Source of the DNA: Gongronella butleri | Taxonomy: Eukaryota; Mucoromycota; Mucoromycetes; Mucorales; Cunninghamellaceae | Direction of reading: 5' to 3' | NCBI GenBank assembly: GCA_025201375.1 | Contig: JAIWZP010000018.1 | Span: 372,001-436,000 of the forward strand | DNA: 64,000 nucleotides | In this document: in pieces, positions 1-11,571 of the stretch | How positions within the stretch are numbered: the stretch's first letter is position 1 | How the letters are laid out: every line of letters starts with the position of its first letter | Translations under genes and position numbers: made by a program | Notes under the pieces: model-generated | The model's input: the letters and a program-made list of their open reading frames with translations, nothing else | Told to the model about the DNA's origin: nothing | The model's database searches: none

Positions 1-18
1 GCACAAAGACATTCATGT

Positions 19-125
19 AGCCTGACCACTAATGCCTTTGCGGTTTGACAGACTCTCTTGGCCCCGAAAGAACGAGTGCAGGATGGAGATGGCCAACAAT
101 GGCGCAGAGAGCTGCTCAATTTCCC
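19..125 (+). repeat. Dispersed repeat, copy 1 (second copy near 10.01 kb)
   Basis: This stretch, which includes cgagtgcaggatggaga and caatggcgcagagagctgct, recurs in the same orientation at about 10011-10113 with scattered substitutions. It lies directly before the minisatellite. It may be part of a longer dispersed element cut by the window edge. No coding capacity is seen. Confidence 0.75.
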
Positions 126-149
126 CTTGGCTTTTTGCACCCACCTTCT

Positions 150-1130
150 TTCCGGGCCAAAAAAACTGTAATGACCCCTTTGAACTCACATATAGAATTG
201 GGCAGCTTCCACCGCTTATTTTGGCTGGGACTTCTTGCTTTTTTATTTTCTGGGCCAAAAAACTGTAGTGACCCCTTTGAGCACACACAGAATTGGGCGG
301 CTTTCCCCGCGTATTTTGGCTGGCACTTTCGCTTTTTTTTTTTACCTGGGCTAGAAAACTGTAATGACCCCTTTGAGCACACACAGAATTGGGCGGCTTT
401 ACCCGCGTATTTTGGCTGGCACTTTCGCGTTTTTTTTTCTGGGCTAGAAAACTGTAATGACTCCTTGGAGCACATATAGAACTGGGCAGCTTCCCCCGCG
501 TATTTTGGCTGGGACTTTTTGCTTTTTTTTTTTTCTGGGCCAAAAAACTGTAATGACCCCTTGGAGCACACATAGAATTGGGCAGCTTCCCCCGCTTATT
601 TTGGCTGGGACTTTTTGCTTTTTTTTTCTGGGCCAAAAAACTGTAATGACCCCTTTGAGCACACATAGAATTGGGCAGCTTCCCCCGCTTATGACTTATT
701 GCTTTTTTTTTTTCTAGGCTAGAAAACTGTAATGACCCCTTTGAGCACACACAGAATTGGGCGACTTTCCCCGCGTATTTTGGCTGGCACTTACGCTTTT
801 TTTTTTCTGGGCTAGAAAACTGTAATGACCCCTTTGAGCACACATAGAATTGGGCAGCTTCCCCCGCTTATTTTGGCTGGGACTTTTTGCTTTTTTATTT
901 TCTAGGCTAGAAAACTGTAATGACCCCTTTGAGCACACACAGAATTGGGCGACTTTCCCCGCGTATTTTGGCTGGCACTTTCGCTTTTTTTTTTCTGGGC
1001 TAAAAAACTGTAATGACCCCTTGGAGCACATATAGAACTGGGCAGCTTCCCCCGCTTATTTTGGCTGGGACTTTTTGCTTTTTTTTTTTTCTGGGCCAAA
1101 AAACTGTAACGACCCTTTGGAGCACACATG
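150..1130. repeat. Minisatellite array, about 11 copies of a ~95-bp unit
   Basis: Each unit contains aactgtaatgacccc, then gagcacacacagaattggg, a CCCCCGCNTATTTTGGCTGG segment and a T run of 8-13 bases. Units begin near 167, 262, 356, 449, 546, 640, 726, 818, 911, 1006 and 1102. They differ by point changes and by the T-run length, and the last unit decays into unique sequence. Long open frames across the array, on both strands, only reflect the unit length and are not genes. Confidence 0.93.
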
Positions 1131-1501
1131 GTAATTTTCCCGGCTTATTTTGCCTGGGTTTTCTTTTTCACGTTGTGATGACCTCAAGGAACCAGCCAAA
1201 ACTCGCCAGCAATTTGAGCGCGGCACTTTTGCTTGTCCTTAAAGCAGAGGCAACACTCTTTAAAAAATAGAAAAAACCAAAAAAAAAAAAAAAAAAAAAA
1301 AAGCAGAATGATCGCGTTTTGGACCAAAAACGCCCTTTTTCTACGGAAACCAAGACACAGCCAAATTAATGAATATATCGATTGCATTGTGGATTAGAAA
1401 AATGAGATAAATAGGACGAGCTAGGGGAATTGAAGCACGGAAAGTCTAGCATGGAAGTACAAGCACAAAAATATATAAAAAAAAAAAGGTGTGCACGCTG
1501 A
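1131..1501. other. Gene-free stretch downstream of TRAPPC8
   Basis: About 370 bases between the minisatellite and the TRAPPC8 stop codon. It holds an A tract near 1279-1302 and low-complexity DNA. It should contain the TRAPPC8 3' untranslated region. No gene is seen. Confidence 0.6.
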
Positions 1502-3161
1502 TCATGCGGCGGCGTCTTGGTTGGCGGTTGGGCCCAATTGCATGCCAATGATGTAATGGTGTCCCTGGAGGCCTGACGCGGGTGTATGCCAGTAAAGAGT
1601 AAGGTCGACATCGTCCGAGCCATAGAGCGGGAACACGGCAGGTTGTCTGGCGACGGGCACTTGCGAGTGTAGCGACGCCAGCGCGGCCGATCGCCACTGC
1701 ACGCGGCTGTTTTGCTCAAACGATTGCAATGGTGTGGTATCATTCTTCAATGATGGCTCCTTGTGACGCGTAAGATTAAAAAAAAAAAAAAAAAAAAGGG
1801 AATCAGTACCATTTACACCTTCCAATTCTTTGCCTTGATGCGATCAATGACTTACAAAGGATACGTTGGTCACCAAGAGATCCAAGGGAGGCGGCCGGAT
1901 TGCGCTCGCCTTGGCGTCATTCTCGATAAAGGAGGCTAGCGCCTTGGCAGACCATGCTTCGGGTGTCATTGCGTCAGAGACGGGCGCCGACGCGGGACTC
2001 CGCAACTTGTAGTACGCAAAAGTCGTCTGGCGCGGCGGGATGGTGGATTTGTCCTTGATATCTTGGCTATACGCACACAAAAACCATGCCAAAAATACCA
2101 AAAAAAAAAAAAAAAAAAAGGCGAAAAGATAACGAAAAAATGAGATGGTTGCCTTTTTGCATCCTTACTTTCAGCTTACGCGGACGTCATATCAATGCTG
2201 ATGGGGGTCAGTGTCCAGTGAGGGCTGATGGTCGTCAATTGACGCAAATCAAAAGCAGTGGAAGGCTGCATGTTCTCGATCTACATATAAAAAACGGACG
2301 TGTCAGCGCGTACTCCCTCGAAATGAAAGTGTGATTCCTTGAGTGTGTTTACCTCGATGCCCAGCAGGTATTCATCAGTAGTCGCCAGGCTAGGACGCGT
2401 AAACGCGTTGATTTTGAGCGACGGCTGGACTTGCAAGGGAAGGGTATAGCGCAGCGTGCGATACGCGATGGCCGAGTTTTCCTCCTAGATGAAACATGGA
2501 TTAAAATGCGCTTTTTGGTCCTAGACGAGTGTGGTTTTCTATTTCTATTTCAATTTTTTTTGTTTACCTCTGACTGGTAGGAGAAGAGCAATTGCAATGT
2601 GAATGAGCCGATACGATCGCCGCGCAGCCACAAGGGCACGAGTGTGGTCTGGCCGGATGGCACGACGGGTTGGTGCTGATCATTGTCGGATGGCAATGGG
2701 ATGAGCATGACGCTGGGGTCCATGAGCTGATTGGGCGATGAGCGTGTGTGGCACGTGATTCGGTCTGTAGCAGTCGCGTCAGGTTCGTATACAGGAGCGT
2801 CCATGTGTTGCGGGTGGCCGACAGCGCAAAAATTGGGATGGCTCGTCTTGAGACATAGGGACGTCAATCCACGATTACCCTTGTTGTTGATTTCCATGAC
2901 GGCCTGCACGACCTGGCCAGACAGCATAGTGTCAGGCACATTGTGGAATTGCAAATCGAGCAGTGGCATGGGCAATGTCACCAGAATGTCCAATGTATGG
3001 TCCTCAGCCCATGTCGGCGTAACGCGTTGCGCCAATGTGTCATTCAGCCGCTTGCCTTGCTTTTCAAACGCGTGGAACGTGTGCACCTGATCGTTCACCG
3101 TGTAGTGCACACCTCGTACAGAGATCGACCCTTCCTTTTGCGGAATCAGCTTCAGACTCAC

Positions 3162-3215
<54 letters not shown>

Positions 3216-6200
3216 CGCACGATCAGCCCTTCCTTTTTCTTCATTTTACGACTTGAGCTATATACCGTGCGCCGTTCCAAGGGGTCCAAATGCACCTGCG
3301 AGAGCAGTTGCACCTGAAAATCGCCGAGATCAAGCATCCCGTCATCATTGGGCGTACCGGGGACCATGGTATCTTCCAAAAATGCCGATTTTGTCGCATT
3401 CAGCTTGACAGAGGCGCCATATTGGCACCCGAGCACCAATTTGGACAGCGTCACAGCCACCTGCAGCGGATTATGGCATTCAAAGTGCACGGTGCATGGC
3501 TCTAAACGGGGACATCAGCAAAATTAGCAAAATCAGCCCCATTTTCGATTTCATTCATCGCTTACCGCCGACGGCGCAGATCAGACGATCGTCATCTTGC
3601 TGCTGCAATGCGAGGGCTTTTTTGGAGGAGCGCAGATAGCCATTGGCAATGCTGGTGTCGAGCAGCTGGCGTTCCATGGCATTCCATTCGTCCTGACGAT
3701 CTGTGTTGGGCTGCTCATTCGATAGATTGACACGGACGCCCTGGTCTTCGAATTGCGGGATGCCAATGCCGGGTAAGTTCTCAAACAGAGGATCGATGCC
3801 CGCCGCTTGCGTGTATTGCTAAAAAAAAAAAAGTGAGCTTTGGCTTTTTTTTTCTCTTTTTTTTTTCCTTCCATTTTTTTTTTTTTTTTTTGCGCACCTG
3901 ATAGACAAAGAGGAACTCGCGAATATGATCGAGTTGCTGCTGCGGCGTCTGTTTGGCATCTGAGATGACGTGGACAAAGTGTTCGACGGCATCCTCGAGC
4001 AAATTGAGATGAAACGCCTGTCTGCCTAGCGCGAATTGCACGTGGTTCTTTGCGACGGACCAGAGAGAGGTGTCGAGGACCTGTGCAGCTGCAGCATAGC
4101 ATCGGAAGGCGTGGCGGCGCTGCAATGCCTTGGTGTAGCGATGGCCGGCCATGACGAGATGGAAAGCATATTTACGAACCATTGGACGCGGGATGCGCAA
4201 GAAACAATGGGCGGCCTGCTCGAGGAACAAGGCCGAGCGCAAGTCGGAATCCTCGGCAGTCATACGCACAAGTGCCGAGGGCATCTCTTTCCAACATTGC
4301 CTGTCCTTGAGCAATTCGTAAAAGAGGACTGTGGCGCGTGTGGCGTCAAAGGGCGATAGACATCGCCCAAGATATTGTTGCACGGCCAATTCAAAGTGTC
4401 GATCCACCTCTGCCTTGTTCAATTGGGGCGACATGAGCAACAAACACAACCCAAGCATCTCCTGCGTTGCCGCATGGTACTTGTAAGCCTTGTCCGTGGC
4501 AAAATCGCGTCGCACTGTGTCGTAAATCACATGTGCAAACTTGTAATCGTGCAGCATAAACGCATAATCGGCTAGTTTGCGCATTTGCGCTTCGGCAGCA
4601 CCGCTTGGATATCTGTAAAAGAGAGAAAAAAAAAAGGCATGGGTTTGCATGAAAACGAGGATATGAGGAGAAATGAACAAAATTTTACATGGTGAGAGAG
4701 GTAATGCCGGCGGGGACATTGGGACCTGTGGCGGGGATGGATTGGATGGACTGAGCACTGGGACTTTTTGAGTGTGTCGAGCCAAAGAGACGACGACTAG
4801 CTCCAAAAAGACGACCTGTCAAGCCACGACGCGCCGACGCGACCTGTTCATTCCAATGTTGGATGTTGCGCTCCATGAAGGGAAGGATGCTCTGTACGAC
4901 AAGCTCGCGGACCATGACATTGGTGGCGTCTACCTGGTCCAATGTCCAATGTACGCCGTAATGGGTGATTTCCGCGGGTGTAGTCTCGGCATCGGGTGCG
5001 TCCCACTCATTGGGTCGTGTCGTATCGATAGTGAGGTCTGGGGTGGATGAATCGAGGGTATGGGAAGTGGGTAGAGGCAAGATGGTGGCACTTGGCTGGA
5101 TGGGCGGCTGCTGAGGCGGTGGTGTAGGCGATTGTGCTTGGAAAGAGAGTGATGACGACGCGCTATTGGACCGCGTCATGGACATGGGCGTTGAGGGCGA
5201 TGTGGGCGTGTCCACGTCCAAGTCAATGAGCGATGGGCCGGGGGCAACAGCAAGATTCACAGATGCAGCTGAAGCCATGTGTCGTTGGATGGCCGCATTG
5301 TATGCCGCCTTGGACGCAAGGTGCGGCTGCCAGATCGCGTCCAAATCACTCTTTCCATTACTGGCCACATCCACTCCCCCCTGCGGTTGCGAGCTGAGCG
5401 TCAAAAGATGGCAATGGAGCCCAAAATTCTTTTTCATCTTGTCAAACACGGCCTCGGAGCTAAAGAAATAAAAAAAAAGGCGTCGATGCCTCGTTTTCAT
5501 CCCCAGACGCGTCCCAATTCTTACTGCTCCCAAGTGGTCTGCTGCGGGTCATGGATGAGGACGTAATAGCGCAGGATGTTTGTATCGACATATGGCCTGT
5601 CAATGACAAAAGACGGCACATTGGGATTGTACAGCTGCATAATGGTGCCCATAGGATCAGGATTGGCCGACGAGATGGCAATCATCACCGCCACAGGATG
5701 GTCAAACGTATTGTGCTCGGTAATTCCACGCGAATGCATCATCAGCTCCTTAAAATCGCTGTACCATGGCGTCAATGCCTCGATCGAGTCTTGAAACAAA
5801 CCAAAGAAAGAAAAAGAATCACGTTTAAGCATCTTTCTCCTCTCTCTCCCTTTTTTTTTTTTACCTTGGAGATACGCAGAGCTGACATCTTTGGCGACAG
5901 AATGCGCATTTGTCGTGTCTTTGTATTTGAACACGTCCTCGTTGGCCATGGCAAGCAACGCGTGATAGTCGGGCTCGTTCAATTGGTCAATGGGACGGAA
6001 GCGCACGTAAAATTGGTCGATGGTCACCGGGATGCCTTGGCTGTCGCGCGGAGTCACTATGCAAACACGCCATTAAATCATCAATTACGCATCCATCAGT
6101 GTATTTTTGCCCTCCCCCCTTACCTTTGCCGTCAATGGTGTCGCCAAAGGGCTGAATAAAGTCGCAGAATGAGGGCAGATGGTTCGCCTGGCAGATGGCG

Positions 6201-6316
6201 TCGGCATCAGCGCTGGCCGTCACGGCAACCACGGGCGCAAGGCTGCGGGCAAGTTGCGCGCTGGGCGACCGCGCTGTGCTTGGACGAGGAACCGTAGGCA
6301 GTGGCTTTTCTGCCAT
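1502..6316 (-). CDS. TRAPPC8: TRAPP complex subunit 8 (Trs85 family)
   Basis: Subunit specific to the TRAPPIII complex, a Rab1/Ypt1 exchange factor acting in ER-Golgi traffic and autophagy. Twelve exons join in frame to 1306 residues: 6316-6124, 6056-5865, 5789-5525, 5459-4689, 4612-3898, 3818-3566, 3501-3266, 3161-2568, 2484-2353, 2280-2180, 2066-1856, 1759-1502. Recognisable blocks are the N-terminal TILRYYVLIHD-like segment (NILRYYVLIHD), NEQVASARRGLTGRLFGASRR, EAQMRKLADYAFMLHDY, and a TPR-like helical middle followed by beta-rich C-terminal domains. Length fits the family (human about 1430). A Ser/Pro/Gln-rich insert lies in exon 4. The last acceptor (cacaag) is weak, so the final 86 codons are the least certain join. 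The intron at 3162-3265 contains a 51-base homopolymer. Confidence 0.93.
3164..3214. repeat. 51-base A homopolymer inside a TRAPPC8 intron
   Basis: An uninterrupted A run on the + strand, which is a U run in the pre-mRNA directly before the acceptor of TRAPPC8 exon 8. It is the longest of many intronic homopolymers in the window. The exact length is prone to sequencing error. Confidence 0.9.
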
Positions 6317-6936
6317 TCGAGAAACAGGGGGGAAAACGTACAAAAAAAAAAAGGGACGACAAAGAAAGGGGAAAGAAAAAAAAAGGGCGGCTGGTCATTT
6401 TAAGCGCGTGGCATCCACTTTCCCTTTTTGAATTGGGCATTTCTATTTCTGCACAAGCAAGAGCGATAAAAAATAATCGACCGCCCCCGTCTACCTTTTT
6501 TTTACTCTTTCTTTTCGTTATTTATCAGCTCAAGGTGTTTGTTCAAAAAAAACCGGGCGAGGTGTCATTATTACGGCAGTGTTGCTGCAGCAGGCTTATG
6601 ATCAAGACGTTTCTGTGGCCTTGTGACAGCTGACTAGTGCCAAGAAAAGGGCGATGCTTGCCCACTTTTTGTTCTCGAGGCGAGACCCAGTGGTCACAAG
6701 CTGAAGCAATGCGTGAATGGCCTCAACTCTGCCTCTTGCGGCCAGCACAATCCGGCGAATCGCTATTGGCACGCAAAAAGGCAGCTCTTTGAGGCTATCT
6801 GTACCCGCTGTCTGACAATTTGGCCCTGGGAACCACGACCCGCTGTCCTGACGCCTGATAGATTGATGGATCGACCATTTTTTATGCAATTTAAGCGGAC
6901 AACAACAGCGACGAAGACCATCACGATGATGTGGAA
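6317..6936. promoter_or_regulatory. Divergent intergenic region between TRAPPC8 and the 6937 gene
   Basis: About 620 bases between two genes that point away from each other, so it should hold both promoters. It contains A/T-rich tracts near 6340-6510. The part from about 6700 to 6850 has base composition like coding DNA and could be an upstream exon of the next gene, but no convincing splice pair or start was found. Confidence 0.45.
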
Positions 6937-7643
6937 ATGCTGATTCCTGCGGTGACGCGATCGCACATGGAGCCGATGCAGCTCAGCTCGCAAGAATGGT
7001 CGACGATCACGCCCACCAAGCGGGCTTACAACGACGCGTTCATGCACGCGTGCCATGCCGAGGGCTGGTCTGAGCCTGAAAAGACGCGCGTGCTGTCTGT
7101 CTTGGGTGAAGCGTACGAGCTCAACCCCATCTCGCTCGTCTACGATGAGGGCATTGAGACGAACGCGCTCGTGCAGCGCGAGCTGCTGCCAAAGGCTGAG
7201 CGCCAGTACAGCGTGTCGTCCGTCGCGCTGCCCATCAAGAGGCCCGACTCGCCCGAGAGTGCGGTGATGCTGGAAGCGTCACTGTACGCGACGATTACCG
7301 CTGGGCCCTACGGGCACAAGCTCCTTGCACAGCAATTCACGGAGCTCAACGATGAAATTTGCCAAATGCTGAACAGCGATTGGCTTGACAAGCCATCGTT
7401 GCGTTATGCATGCAGCCGCTTGCTGGCCGCAATGGTGCTGCTGGTTGGCACCACGGGCACCACCATTGTGGCCAACACCATCGAGGTGTATGACCGAGAA
7501 CGCGACGTGGACTCTCATCACGAGAGCTACAAGAGCTCTCGTTCTACGCGCAGCTCCATCCCGCCTGCCACAACGCGCTATCTGAACGTCTGGCCAATGA
7601 CTATCGTCGACAGCGACGGCAGAAGCTGATCAATGGCATCTAG
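6937..7643 (+). CDS. Unrecognised protein gene, apparently frameshifted near its 3' end
   Basis: I do not recognise this family. From the ATG at 6937 a frame runs to a stop at 7629. It has coding-like composition and no low complexity, with segments such as LRYACSRLLAAMVLLVGTTG. In the last 40 codons the frame turns Ser/Arg/Thr-rich, while a second frame overlapping it from about 7530 reads ELSFYAQLHPACHNALSERL, then a basic tail, and stops at 7641-7643. The second reading looks like the true C-terminus, implying a one-base indel or sequencing error between about 7500 and 7535. The start is uncertain: codons just upstream encode an acidic stretch (DEDHHDD) after an in-frame stop at 6892-6894, so an upstream exon is possible. 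Confidence 0.5.
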
Positions 7644-10351
7644 AATCGATCCGCCCTTTCGGCATTAAAAATAAAAATAAAAAACCGATTGAGCTTGCTG
7701 CTTTTTTTTTTTTTTTATATATATTCATTGGGTGATTGATCTGCAACAGAGAGAAAGGTGGCTGATGGTGTCGCGTACAAAGCATCTTTGATGTGGTTGA
7801 TCAACAATAAAACGCCGTCAATGAGCCAAAAACAAGAAAAAAAAAATGAAGTTTAAACGTGCCTTTTTTGAATTGTAACGCACGAATCTACCCCCAGCAT
7901 TTTTGTCAAGTTCTCCATTGAAGGCAGGAATCAATCTGCATCAAACGAGCAAATCGACTAGGCAAAGGAACTGGAGGCATGTCCTTACTAATGGAAAAAC
8001 ACCTATTTGGTGGCCTAGTCGCCAGAATCGCAACAAAAGTATTTTCAAAAGATACGCGCGCTGACCGGCTCCTCGCACCAATTTATTTGATGGCTTTTAC
8101 AAGCCTTGATCGACACCATTTCTTTCTAATTGTGCGTCTAAAGGTGATTTACAAAGTTGTTTGCTTTCATCTTTTCCAGAGCAGCCGTTGAGACGAAAAA
8201 AATTTATATAATGTTTTCATTGTCCTTGATGAACAATGAGGTCAAACGTGGCAAGTTTCGAATTGCAATAACAAGATTATTTGCGAATTGGCGTTTTTGG
8301 TATTTTCATGCACAAATAACAAGCGACCTGATAGTGCAATAATCGCGATCTGATGATGAAATATTGTTTACAATCTTGTTCACAGCGTGTTGTGCAGTAA
8401 AAATGCCATATCGATTAGGAGGCTGTCCATAAAAATCGCGATTGATACGATTTTGTTGTCTTTTGATAATTTATCGATCAGCGTACGCTCAACAAGGAAA
8501 TAGGCCATTTATATCCATGATTCCAACATTTCTCGTTCAAATGAGCCCACTCTTGCAGCGTTTCGGCAACTATATGCCTCGCAATCACCATTTTCAAAAT
8601 TGGCAAATTTTCCCAGGGGTGCAGTCGAGGATTGGAAAAGAGCAAAATTTAAGACCTCAGATCGCCACGCCGTTCAACCCCATGGTAAACCCACCTCGTT
8701 CACGGACGAAAATCAAAGAAAAACCTGGGGTGCATCGACTGATTGTTCTGTGAAATGCAATTTGCCTCTTTTTTTCGTCTCAAGTCCAAGTCGACGAAAA
8801 ATGGCCACAGCGCCACGAAACAAGCACCATTAAAAAGAGTATGGATCGCTGCGTACGTGGACATCGGTGATCAATGAAAAAAGTCATTTTTTGGCATTTT
8901 TGACACGGGTTTAAAATCATAGACAATTTTCATCGCGTGATAAAGCGCGTCAAATGTCGCTGTGCACGCGCCTACTCCTTATCAAATCCATGCACCTGGC
9001 GTCTCTCTCGCTGATGGATGCGTCAGCGCGGCTTGATGAACGCGCTTTGCCCTACAGTTCGCATGCAAAGTTTAATCTAAAATCACACATTACTTAACAA
9101 TGACCAGATGGACCGCGCTCTTTTGTGCCATTTTTCGCCGTTTTACCATGAGGCTTCTCATGTATGCAAGTTTCGCGGAATTCTGGAGACCTGATTTTTC
9201 CATTTTGGTTTTGCGAGCGCGCCACGACGAAATATTGATTTGCAGGTGGTGCGCTTCAGTCACTTTTGACCGATCTCAAAATGACCCATTAGGAGTTTCT
9301 AGCCTGCTATTTCACGTTGGGCCATGTTTCCACGTTGCAAAACACCTCGTTGTCGAACAAATCGCGAATCGAGACGTTTTTGTGTACTTTGGCTATTTTG
9401 CCATTTACGCCATTTGAATCGAAGGTAGATTGTGTGCATCTTGTTACAATAGTCATCAGCATTGTCCGTCTCAGATTAGAGGTGATTTTCCAGCACCTAT
9501 CTCGAGATTGACGTAAAATGGTTACAAAAAATCAACATCTCAAGCAAATCTTTTCTTCTGCAGTTTCGAACTCGCTGATATTAGTGCGAGAATCTGTCAC
9601 ATCATTGATGACTTGATGCGCAAGTCATGGGCAAAAAGCAGCCAAGGGCGTCCATTCAAAAGCCCTGTTTTTATTTACGCGCAGTCTACAGATAGCGAAC
9701 TTGTGTGGATTGTCATGCAACAAGGCTCTGCTTTCCCTAATCGATAGAAATACAGTAGATTGATTTCTCTTTCAAAATGGCTTTGAGGCTGAGTCTGGCT
9801 GTATCAATGGCACGCAAACCTGAGAAAAGTGCATACAGGCTCAATTTTACAATGCGCCCCCTTTGTGAGATTGAAAAGCCACGGTTGTCTCTTTTTTTTT
9901 TTTTTTTTTTTTTTTAGGTCTACAAGAGACCAGAAATGGCATTCTCAGAAGAGCCGGCGCGCGTCGTATGCTGATTTTCTCAAGAACATGCATGAAAACG
10001 AATATTTGATCTGATCACTAATTCTTTCATCGTTTGTCAGGCTCTCTTTGCCCTGAAAGGGCGAGTGCAGGATGGAGACGGTCAACAATGGCGCAGAGAG
10101 CTGCTCAAATTCTTAAGCTACTCTCTGGATATTCCCCTACAATTATTTCTGGCTGACAGGCAGAAATTGTTACTGAATTCTTTGTGGATCCTTGAGCCGC
10201 CTTTTTTTTTGCTGAAGCAATGTCCGGGGGTCCAAAAATGGCCGGACTGTGTTTTTATTTTTTTACTTCCTTAGGCCTTGCTTGCATTTTTTGTCCTTCA
10301 CTTCTTCTTTATTCCTCCCCACTCTTTTTTTTTTTTCTTCCTTAATATAAC
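7644..10351. other. 2.7-kb gene-free stretch
   Basis: A/T-rich sequence with only short unconvincing frames (105 codons or fewer, no recognisable motif). It contains a 23-base T run near 9892-9915, one TACAGTA site near 9750, and the second copy of the window-start repeat at 10011-10113. The final 100 bases are pyrimidine-rich and form the NDUFS4 upstream region. Confidence 0.6.
10011..10113 (+). repeat. Dispersed repeat, copy 2
   Basis: Matches 19-125 in the same orientation; the best-conserved parts are gcgagtgcaggatggaga and aacaatggcgcagagagctg. It is followed by unique sequence rather than by the 95-bp minisatellite, so only this block is shared. Confidence 0.75.
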
Positions 10352-11084
10352 ATGTCCTTGTTGAAGAGCACAACGTCGCTGTCTCGCTCATTGATGCGTC
10401 CTTCGCTCTTTGCTGGTGTGCGCCACGTGTCGCAAAACAGCAAAGCGGTGACTCCCGCCGACGCGGTCCACGTTGTCAACGTCGACACTGTTTCTGGCGC
10501 TCCTGGTAAGCGAAGCGCACCCTTGTTTACATGACGCTTGGCACGAGCACACGTTACGAACACCTTGCACGCCCTCGTCTCGTCTCGCCATACAGTGGCT
10601 CAATTGCTCATGTTTTTCGTCTTTTTCGTCTTTTTTTTTTTGCAGAGGCTCTCTTGGATCGCTCTGTCCGTATCTTCCAGCCCGCCAAACCTGCGACGCA
10701 AAGCGGCAAGAATGGCACCCGACACTGGCGCATCGACTTTGACATCTTGGGTAAGGCAATTCGAACGTCCAATGGCTTTTTATGGCCCTTTATGGTACGA
10801 AAAAGACGATTTTGACGACTTACACGCTCCCCCTTTTTTTCAATTGTGCCATAGAGGATGGCAATCGCTGGGAGAACCCCTTGATGGGCTGGTCGTCCAG
10901 CGCGGATTACCAGCAGGCGCTCCAGATCAAGTTCACGAGCAAGGAATCTGCGATCAAGTTTGCTGAGAAGCAAGGCTGGAGCTACTTTGTGCAAGAGCCC
11001 AAGCCCGTCCAATTCGTCAAGAAGTCGTACTCGGACAACTACAAGTACTATCCCGACAAGCTTCGCATGATCAAGACCAAATAG
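10352..11084 (+). CDS. NDUFS4: NADH:ubiquinone oxidoreductase 18-kDa subunit, NDUFS4-like
   Basis: Accessory subunit of mitochondrial complex I, sited at the matrix arm. Three exons (10352-10505, 10646-10750, 10855-11084) give 162 residues. The first ~28 residues are rich in Ser, Arg and Leu without acidic residues, fitting a mitochondrial presequence. Family signatures are VRIFQPAKPATQSG, the WRIDFD strand, ENPLMGWSSSADYQQ, FTSKESAIKFAEKQGW and the YSDNYKYYPDKLR tail. It converges with the Lon gene, leaving only 114 bases between the two stop codons. An AATAAA lies at 11169, beyond the NDUFS4 stop. Its presence shows that the organism keeps complex I. Confidence 0.96.
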
Positions 11085-11198
11085 ACGCTACAATTTGATC
11101 GCCACACCCATATTCCACCCCGCCTCGTTCCTTACGCACACTCTGTATTGTAGGAGACATCCCAATTGAATAAAAAAGTCATACTTTATAAAAAAAGA

Positions 11199-11540
11199 TT
11201 ACAAATGGCTCTCGTAGACGCGCGGCAGCTTGGTGAGCGTGAAACAAGTGTGCAACACCTCCCAGATGGTCTTGCAATAGACAAAGTCCATGTCCATCTT
11301 GATGGATGCTGGCACGTCAGCGTCCACGTCTTGCCTGTTGCGATATGGGAGGAGCACGCGACGAATGCCTGCGCTGTGCGCGGAAATGACCTTTTCTTTG
11401 ATTCCACCCACGGGCAACACCTGTCCGCGTAGCGAAATTTCGCCCGTCATGGCCGTTGTCGTTGCCACAGGCAGGTCGGCAAAGAGAGAAACCAGTGCAC
11501 ACACCATAGTGACGCCTAAAAAAAAAAAAAAAAAAAAAAT

Positions 11541-11571
<31 letters not shown>

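Noticed and set aside
13..843. 276-codon minus-strand open frame, and other long frames in the same stretch
   Set aside because: They are translations of the 95-bp minisatellite; frames stay open because the unit lacks stops in several phases. No independent protein signal.
150..1130. CRISPR array
   Set aside because: The repeat and its would-be spacers are the same sequence in every unit; there are no unique spacers and no cas genes, and the genome is eukaryotic.
3158..3300. Poly-Lys or poly-Phe coding segments
   Set aside because: They are translations of intronic A/T homopolymers, which lie between clear splice sites.
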